From Corynebacterium sp. ACRPO (lineage in GTDB: Bacteria > Actinomycetota > Actinomycetes > Mycobacteriales > Mycobacteriaceae), in assembly GCF_022347205.1 (NCBI RefSeq), contig NZ_JAKRNE010000010.1:1-64000 (forward strand): a stretch of 64,000 nt of DNA. The letters run 5' to 3'. Made by a program: the position numbers and the translations under genes. Below are positions 59,182 to 64,000 of this stretch, one piece after another. The notes under the pieces are model-generated. The model was not told the origin of the DNA. It worked only from the letters and a program-made list of their open reading frames with translations, and did not search any database. The number at the start of each line of letters is the position of its first letter. Positions within the stretch are counted from its first letter, which is position 1.

Positions 59182-59199
59182 TCATGACACTTGTCATGA
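59182..59199. promoter_or_regulatory. Perfect palindromic operator candidate between cadD and the ABC operon
   Basis: Arms TCATGACA and TGTCATGA are separated by 2 nt. It lies 18 nt upstream of the cadD GTG and 57 nt upstream of the ABC ATPase start. A LuxR-type response regulator or TetR-type repressor, both encoded nearby, would be plausible ligands. Confidence 0.55.
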
Positions 59200-59255
59200 A
59201 AATGTGCTGACAGATCCTATTCATCATTTTTGCTGGCTACGGATACTTTCCAGGT

Positions 59256-60179
59256 ATGAGAACTACAGATCCATCAACCGCACAACCGCTGGCTATAGAC
59301 GTATCCGGAGTCAGTAAAACCTTCGCCACGAGATCCTCCCATCCCGTCCATGCGCTCAGCGAAATTTCCTTCAGCATCGCCCAAGGCGAGATCGTAGGCC
59401 TACTAGGAACCAATGGAGCAGGCAAAACCACCCTTTTTGACCTCATCCTCGGGCTCACCACACCCACCTCCGGCAGCGTTTCCGTGCTTGGACACACACC
59501 GCACACCGCGATCCGCGCGGCACAGATTGGCGCCGTGCTGCAAACCGGTGGCCTGCTACCCGAGCTCACAGTCTTGGACACCCTAAAGATGATTTCCTCT
59601 ACCTTTCCCCATCCCCTTCCCATCGGAGAAGTTGCCAAACAAGCAGACCTAGACCGGATCCTGCACCGCCCAGTAGGAAAATGCTCTGGTGGCGAGCAAC
59701 AACGCGTGCGATTCGCCCTCGCTCTTTTAGGCAATCCCCACATTTTATTGCTCGATGAGCCTACAGCTGGCATGGATGCTCAAGCGCGCCACGAGTTCTG
59801 GTCCACCATGCACAGACAAGCAGAACAGGGACGCACCATTGTCTTCGCTACGCACTACCTCGAAGAGGCAGACAATTTTGCAGCAAGGATAATCCTCCTG
59901 CATGAAGGAAAGCTGCGCGCAGATGCTCAGGCCACAGAACTGCGCGAACAGTCAGGCAAGCGCATAGTCGAGGCAAAGTTCGACGGCACACCTTTAAATG
60001 CGAAAGAGCTACCCACCGTCGCCGAGATTTCCTTGTCTGGCACTCACGCCCGGATGACCACCCGTGACTCCGATGTACTTGCGAATTACCTTCTCAATCA
60101 CACCACGGCCCATGACCTGACTATTCGCAAACACTCCTTAGAGGACGCATTTCTTGCTTTGACAGCGTCCCAGTCCTAG
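59256..60179 (+). CDS. ABC-2 exporter ATP-binding subunit
   Basis: A 307-residue ATPase. Walker A GLLGTNGAGKTTLFD, Q-loop GAVLQTGGLLPEL, signature CSGGEQQRVRFAL, Walker B ILLLDEPTAGMD and the H-loop FATHYLEEAD are intact. The C-terminal ~80 residues are the DrrA/CcmA-type extension of drug and polyketide exporters. It is followed 39 nt later by a matching permease, then by a histidine kinase and response regulator, suggesting an inducible export system for an antimicrobial or lipid-like compound. Confidence 0.9.
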   Translation: MRTTDPSTAQPLAIDVSGVSKTFATRSSHPVHALSEISFSIAQGEIVGLLGTNGAGKTTLFDLILGLTTPTSGSVSVLGHTPHTAIRAAQIGAVLQTGGLLPELTVLDTLKMISSTFPHPLPIGEVAKQADLDRILHRPVGKCSGGEQQRVRFALALLGNPHILLLDEPTAGMDAQARHEFWSTMHRQAEQGRTIVFATHYLEEADNFAARIILLHEGKLRADAQATELREQSGKRIVEAKFDGTPLNAKELPTVAEISLSGTHARMTTRDSDVLANYLLNHTTAHDLTIRKHSLEDAFLALTASQS

Positions 60180-60218
60180 CCCGTCGCTCCGTTGGCTACT
60201 TCGCGAAAGGAACATGCC

Positions 60219-61010
60219 ATGACCACACAAGCTGCAACGACCAGTGCGCGCACTCTCCGGTTTGCCACTCACAACCTGCTGCGCCTTCGTCGCAACCTTA
60301 CTCCCCTCTTTTTCAGCACCATCTTGCCGGTATTTTTTTACCTCCTCTTTGGCACCATGATGGATTTTGGTGATGCCCCCTTTAAAGGAGGAAACTTCGC
60401 CGCCTTAGAGATGATCAGCATGGCCCTTTACGGCGGCGTGGCAGGTTCCGTATCTGCCGCTGGCTCCGCCGTAACAGATGCGAAGACTGGGTGGGCGCGT
60501 CAATTAGCCCTCACTCCCCTGCACCCACGACAGCTTCTGTGGGCAAACCTCATATCAATCGGCTTTCAGGCACTGCTCCCCATCACCGCGGTATTTATCA
60601 CCGGCGCCGTGACACAAGCCTCGATGCAACCACACCAGTGGATTTTAGCCTTCATCGCTTGCGTCCTAGTTTCCATTCCCTTTGGCTTTTATGGCTTGGT
60701 GTGGGCCATGGCTTTGCCCACCGACAATTCTGTCGCAATCGCCTCGACCTCCGTTGTCCTCTTCCTCTTTGCCGCCAATGTATTCACTCCACTTACTGAG
60801 CCGCTGATGGAATTGGGCCGCTTCACTCCCCTCTTTGGCCCGGTTGTGCTCGCCCAGTGGCCCCTTGCAGAAGGCATGCAGTTTCTTAGCGGGGAGGAAG
60901 GCACCGTGTCGCACCCCATGTGGGCCGCATGGTTAAACTTCGCGGTATGGACGACCATCTTTCTCGCCGCTTGCCTGGTGCTGCGCTCCCGCGACAAGGC
61001 GCGCCGTTAA
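60219..61010 (+). CDS. ABC-2 exporter permease subunit
   Basis: A 263-residue membrane protein with six hydrophobic helices in the ABC-2 pattern. The N-terminus ARTLRFATHNLLRLRRNLTPLFF leads into the first helix; the conserved loop is DAKTGWARQLALTPLHPRQLLWANL. GAAAGGA precedes the ATG at 60219. Its stop overlaps the kinase start by one base (TAATG). It works with the upstream ATPase; the substrate is not evident from the sequence. Confidence 0.9.
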   Translation: MTTQAATTSARTLRFATHNLLRLRRNLTPLFFSTILPVFFYLLFGTMMDFGDAPFKGGNFAALEMISMALYGGVAGSVSAAGSAVTDAKTGWARQLALTPLHPRQLLWANLISIGFQALLPITAVFITGAVTQASMQPHQWILAFIACVLVSIPFGFYGLVWAMALPTDNSVAIASTSVVLFLFAANVFTPLTEPLMELGRFTPLFGPVVLAQWPLAEGMQFLSGEEGTVSHPMWAAWLNFAVWTTIFLAACLVLRSRDKARR

Positions 61011-62155
61011 TGGGCCCCTTTCGCGATCCGTGGCGCGGTTTTAGCCTTAATAGCGCTCTTTTTGCCAGCGTATGGTTGGTCTTCCTCGTTCCCGGGTTGG
61101 TGATGACCTTTGCCGCGCCGGGCACGACGCTCGTTGAACGAATTGGGGCTTCTGCGTGCGTTTTAGCGTTTAGTGCTGTCTACTTCTTTTCTTTTGGCGC
61201 AGTGGGCTACTACCCACGCGGATGGCGGTTAGGACAGCGGATCGGGCTCTACTGGGTGTCACTCGCGGCCATTGCAGCGATATCAATTGGTTTCTTCGGG
61301 ATAATAGCCGTCACGTTTGTGCCCTACCTTGCGGCGCTGCTCGGCTTTAACCTTCCGCTACGCCGAGCATTAGCGCTTACCCTGCTCGTGGGGACCGTGC
61401 TCGCCACCACCACGTGGTTCTTCGCTCCTGAAAGCACCGGCTGGGCCCTGATAGTCCTTTTCGTCTGGCCAATACTACTAGTGCTGCTAGGTACATTTTC
61501 CCAGCGCGAAGATAGCCGCGCTGAATTGGAGCATGAATTGGACTTGGCACGCCAACGCGAGGATATCGCTACCGATGTTCACGATCTCTTGGGCCACTCT
61601 TTAACCGTTATCAACCTCAAATCAGAGCTTGCCCGCCGTCTAATAGATTCGGATCCGCAACGGGCGCAGCAGGAGCTCCAGGAGGTGAGCGCGCTGTCTC
61701 GGAGGGGCTTGGCGGAAGTCCGCTCCACAGTAACCCGGATGCGCATGCCCACTTTTGAAGGAGAAATCCACGCAGCCCAAAGGGCACTCGAGACTGCAGG
61801 CATTGCATCGCACTTGCCATCTGCGGCCAAAAGTGCTGGGCTTTACGACGCCGAATTTTCCTGGGCCCTGCGCGAGCTAAGCACAAACGTGGTCCGCCAC
61901 TCAGGCGCAGCGCACTGTTGGGTCCAGGTGACAGACCACCAACTCCAAGTGGTAGACGATGGCTGCGGGTTTGACGCTGACGAAAGTCTTTCTCGTGCCC
62001 ACGGTGGGATTGTCGGTTTGCGCAAACGTATAACAGATGCGGGCGGACAGCTGCTCTTTGCGCACCGCAATGGCTGTACTTTGGCCTTGGTTACTATGAA
62101 TGGCGACACGGACTTTCTCCCTCTTACTACCGCCGGAGGCTCAGGCAATGACTAA
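61010..62155 (+). CDS. Sensor histidine kinase (HisKA_3/DesK-like)
   Basis: A 381-residue kinase. Five to six membrane helices span residues ~15-160 with very short external loops, an intramembrane-sensing layout. The dimer/phosphoacceptor helix has DIATDVHDLLGHSLTVINLK, with His near residue 190, and the ATP domain has SWALRELSTNVVRHS, VVDDGCGFD and HGGIVGLRKRI. It is coupled to the permease by a one-base overlap and to the response regulator by an 8-nt overlap. It probably senses the exporter's substrate or membrane stress. Confidence 0.9.
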   Translation: MGPFRDPWRGFSLNSALFASVWLVFLVPGLVMTFAAPGTTLVERIGASACVLAFSAVYFFSFGAVGYYPRGWRLGQRIGLYWVSLAAIAAISIGFFGIIAVTFVPYLAALLGFNLPLRRALALTLLVGTVLATTTWFFAPESTGWALIVLFVWPILLVLLGTFSQREDSRAELEHELDLARQREDIATDVHDLLGHSLTVINLKSELARRLIDSDPQRAQQELQEVSALSRRGLAEVRSTVTRMRMPTFEGEIHAAQRALETAGIASHLPSAAKSAGLYDAEFSWALRELSTNVVRHSGAAHCWVQVTDHQLQVVDDGCGFDADESLSRAHGGIVGLRKRITDAGGQLLFAHRNGCTLALVTMNGDTDFLPLTTAGGSGND

Positions 62156-62756
62156 TCCCATCCGCGTTCTCATTGCTGAGGACCAATCATTGGTGCGTGG
62201 GGCGCTAGTTGCCCTCTTAGATACAGAGCCAGATATCAGCGTTGTGGCTGAGTGCGCAACGGGCGCGGAGGTTGCGGGGCTCGTCGCCAAGCATGGCGTC
62301 GACGTTGCGCTACTTGATATTGAAATGCCCGGTAAGAACGGTCTTGATGCGGCCGCTGAACTTGAGAGCACGGGTTGCCGCAGCCTGATTGTCACGACCT
62401 TTGGGCGCAGTGGCTACGTCAAACGTGCTTTGGAAACAGGCGTAGCTGGCTTCGTAGTCAAGGACACCCCACCCGAACAACTTGCCGAAGCCATAAGGCG
62501 AGTGCACGCCGGTCTAAAGGTCATCGACCCTGCACTGGCCCAAGAGACTATTTTCACGCCCGACAATCCACTAACCGCACGCGAAAAGGAGATCGCATGT
62601 CATGTCTTGGAGGGAAGCGACACCCGCCAGATTGCCGGGCATCTTCACCTGAGCACTGGCACAGTGCGCAATATTGTCTCATCGCTCATCGCCAAGACAG
62701 GAACTGGGAACCGCTTTGAAGCAGCAACTACTGCACATGCCCAGGGATGGATATAG
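62148..62756 (+). CDS. NarL/LuxR-type response regulator
   Basis: A 202-residue regulator. The receiver has the acidic pair IAEDQSLVRG, phosphoacceptor Asp in VDVALLDIEMPGKNG and the signalling VTTFGRSGY with FVVKDTPPEQL. The C-terminal HTH is LTAREKEIACHVLEGSDTRQIAGHLHLSTGTVRNIVSSLI, as in DesR/LiaR relatives. It begins inside the kinase gene. It probably controls the ABC operon itself, possibly through the palindrome at 59182. Confidence 0.9.
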   Translation: MTNPIRVLIAEDQSLVRGALVALLDTEPDISVVAECATGAEVAGLVAKHGVDVALLDIEMPGKNGLDAAAELESTGCRSLIVTTFGRSGYVKRALETGVAGFVVKDTPPEQLAEAIRRVHAGLKVIDPALAQETIFTPDNPLTAREKEIACHVLEGSDTRQIAGHLHLSTGTVRNIVSSLIAKTGTGNRFEAATTAHAQGWI

Positions 62757-62798
62757 AAAAAGGAAGCCCACTGCGCGGCCCCTTTTGCTTGGCTTCCT
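62757..62798 (-). terminator. Terminator between the response regulator and the TetR-type gene
   Basis: AGGAAGCC (62761-62768) pairs with GGCTTCCT (62791-62798). On the minus strand TTTTT follows. The stem overlaps the stop of the TetR-type gene by two bases and starts right after the response regulator stop. Confidence 0.75.
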
Positions 62799-64000
62799 AT
62801 TCTGGCTGCTTTAGCTCAAGAACATTGACCATGCCCTGAATGACTACGTCCATCACCTTGGAAGCTAGGTTGAAGTAGAAATCAGCCGAGTGATAGCGCA
62901 GGGCTCCTACAGTACTCAACTGCGAGAGGCCGTGGATGGAGGCCCACAGCGCCGCAATCTGGGTAAAGAGAATCCATGGAGATCGTGGCCCATTCGACTC
63001 GGAAATGGCATCGCGCACCAGATTCATGATGTAGGTAAAGGCCTTACCCATATCAAATGGCTGCTCAGTATCGCCGGACTCTTCGAAAGAGACGGGGACA
63101 ATCGAGCGGCTTGATACTTCGATAAGGGCGACGAAGCCGACGGGGTCTTCCAGCGCATACTCCAAATATCCGAAGCCGGTTGCCTTAATATAATCCAGCC
63201 CGTGGGATCCTTCTGGCACGGCCTGGTTCTGGCGCATGATCGCTAGCGTATTGGCTTCATCCAAAGACTCTTCCAAAGAACGCAGCAGGTGAGAATTACC
63301 ATCGAAAAGATGCTCTGCGTCTGCCAAATCTACACCTGCTCGGGCAGCAGCTGAGCCGAGATGCAAGCTAGGCAGACCGTTATAGACAATCTCTTCGGCC
63401 GCACCACGGAAGATAGCTGCACGCTTTTCCTCAGCCGTAGACTTTGGCATGTCCTTTGCTGCTGTAGTAAACGGTTCCGCTGGACCGCCAACGAGTGCTA
63501 GCGGTTCAAAGGGCGCAATCTCCCCGTCACGCAAGCTATCTTCCAACCCAGAAAATAAAGTCTCAATGCAAGCATTGAAGGTCTGCTTCTTCGCCGTGGG
63601 CGAGAGATGACGCATAATGCCGAACGTGGCCAAGTGAGTAATACCCTGCAACTCAGACAAGAAAGTAAGTGTTTGAATCACTACCAAGCGGTGATCAAAA
63701 TCGCCGCGTGCTGCAATGGCGGCTTCCCGCATGTGTTCAAGCATCCAGCGGAAGGCGGGCGGGAAGGCATCAAAGCTTTTCGCCTCTTCGATGCCGTCCT
63801 CAAAGTTGGGAAAGCTCGTTGCCGTCTCGCCGTTGTTATAAGCGGCGAAGTAAGTGGGGTTATCAACAGCCAAGTTGAAGTAGACCTTGGCAGATTCGCA
63901 AAGTTTCTGGATCGCGGTCGCGTCATCCGGCAAATTATCGAGTGCCTCGTAGGACGCTACTCGGAGACGCTCATCCAAGAACCGGCTGGTTTGAATGAAA
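62797..64000 (-). CDS. Tandem-duplicated TetR-type regulator (5' end beyond the window)
   Basis: At least 401 residues; the frame is open to the window edge, so the start is outside. Two successive copies of a TetR module are visible. The ligand domain of copy 1 contains FLSELQGITHLATFGIMRHLS; copy 2 has LWASIHGLSQLSTVGALRYHS at the same place. Between them KRAAIFRGAAEEIVYNGLPSLHLGSAAARAGVDLADAEHLF matches a TetR helix-turn-helix. The visible start (FIQTSRFLDERLR) corresponds to the end of the first HTH. A normal TetR is ~200 residues and dimerises; this chain may be a covalent dimer. No target is known. Confidence 0.75.
   Translation of the reverse strand, partial: FIQTSRFLDERLRVASYEALDNLPDDATAIQKLCESAKVYFNLAVDNPTYFAAYNNGETATSFPNFEDGIEEAKSFDAFPPAFRWMLEHMREAAIAARGDFDHRLVVIQTLTFLSELQGITHLATFGIMRHLSPTAKKQTFNACIETLFSGLEDSLRDGEIAPFEPLALVGGPAEPFTTAAKDMPKSTAEEKRAAIFRGAAEEIVYNGLPSLHLGSAAARAGVDLADAEHLFDGNSHLLRSLEESLDEANTLAIMRQNQAVPEGSHGLDYIKATGFGYLEYALEDPVGFVALIEVSSRSIVPVSFEESGDTEQPFDMGKAFTYIMNLVRDAISESNGPRSPWILFTQIAALWASIHGLSQLSTVGALRYHSADFYFNLASKVMDVVIQGMVNVLELKQPE

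Noticed and set aside
63976-63978. TTG as the start of the TetR-type gene
   Set aside because: The frame stays open to the window edge and the residues before the TTG match the end of a TetR HTH, so the true start is outside.

Overview
The window is chromosomal DNA of a Corynebacterium or very close relative. The evidence is a complete pupylation locus (arc, dop, pup, pafA, pafBC), mycothiol ligase mshC, OdhI with its N-terminal ETTSVFRADLL motif next to an FtsR-type MerR regulator, RbpA, SecA2, a polyprenol-phosphate-mannose synthase, DUF151 and an OsmC fusion. The gene order is a corynebacterial core backbone. No prophage, insertion sequence, CRISPR array or integrase was found. No species name can be fixed from the sequence alone.

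Layout. 1-6.2 kb: tRNA-Leu(GAG), a YbhB-family protein, pyrD with a lipoprotein, divergent uppP and mshC. 6.3-13.4 kb: HAD phosphatase, hisE-hisG, aspA followed by a Dcu-type C4-dicarboxylate carrier, and fhs. 13.4-24.8 kb: a RecB-like nuclease faces a long co-directional run of M18 aminopeptidase, trmI, arc, dop, pup, pafA, pafB, pafC, tatA and tatC. 24.8-35.3 kb: HelY-type helicase, Xaa-Pro dipeptidase, a reductase resembling DprE2, a decayed CobG-like gene, fxsA, a fused lnt-ppm gene, rbpA, a CxxC small protein, a YceI protein and a 54-residue membrane protein. 35.3-36.3 kb is a short islet of unfamiliar DNA with two perfect palindromes, two tiny coupled ORFs and an orphan gene. 36.3-48.4 kb: DyP peroxidase, a divergent CFA-synthase-like protein, ndh, a TPP riboswitch with thiM-thiE-thiD/tenA, methyltransferase, corA, enoyl-reductase-like protein, thioesterase and gnd. 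48.4-58.6 kb: DEAD helicase, two poorly understood proteins, the MerR/DUF151/ftsR/odhI/secA2 block, an OsmC fusion, YchJ and tRNA-Pro(GGG). 58.6-64 kb: CadD-type transporter, an ABC-2 exporter with its own two-component system, and a tandem-duplicated TetR-type protein that runs off the window.

How the genes work together. The pupylation genes can mark proteins with Pup (PafA), mature or remove it (Dop) and unfold tagged proteins (Arc). No 20S proteasome genes lie here, and Arc lacks the proteasome-docking tail. aspA plus the Dcu carrier would convert aspartate to fumarate and exchange C4-dicarboxylates. The thi operon salvages thiamine moieties under riboswitch control. uppP, lnt-ppm and the DprE2-like reductase serve the cell envelope. 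Many genes carry a TANNNT -10 element 6-8 nt before the start codon, which suggests widespread leaderless transcription and was used here to choose several starts.

The most unusual items are the duplicated TetR protein, the lnt-ppm fusion that keeps an internal ribosome site, a likely SigH/SigR-type promoter overlapping a TATAAT box ahead of rbpA, the CobG relic, and the 35.3-36.3 kb islet.
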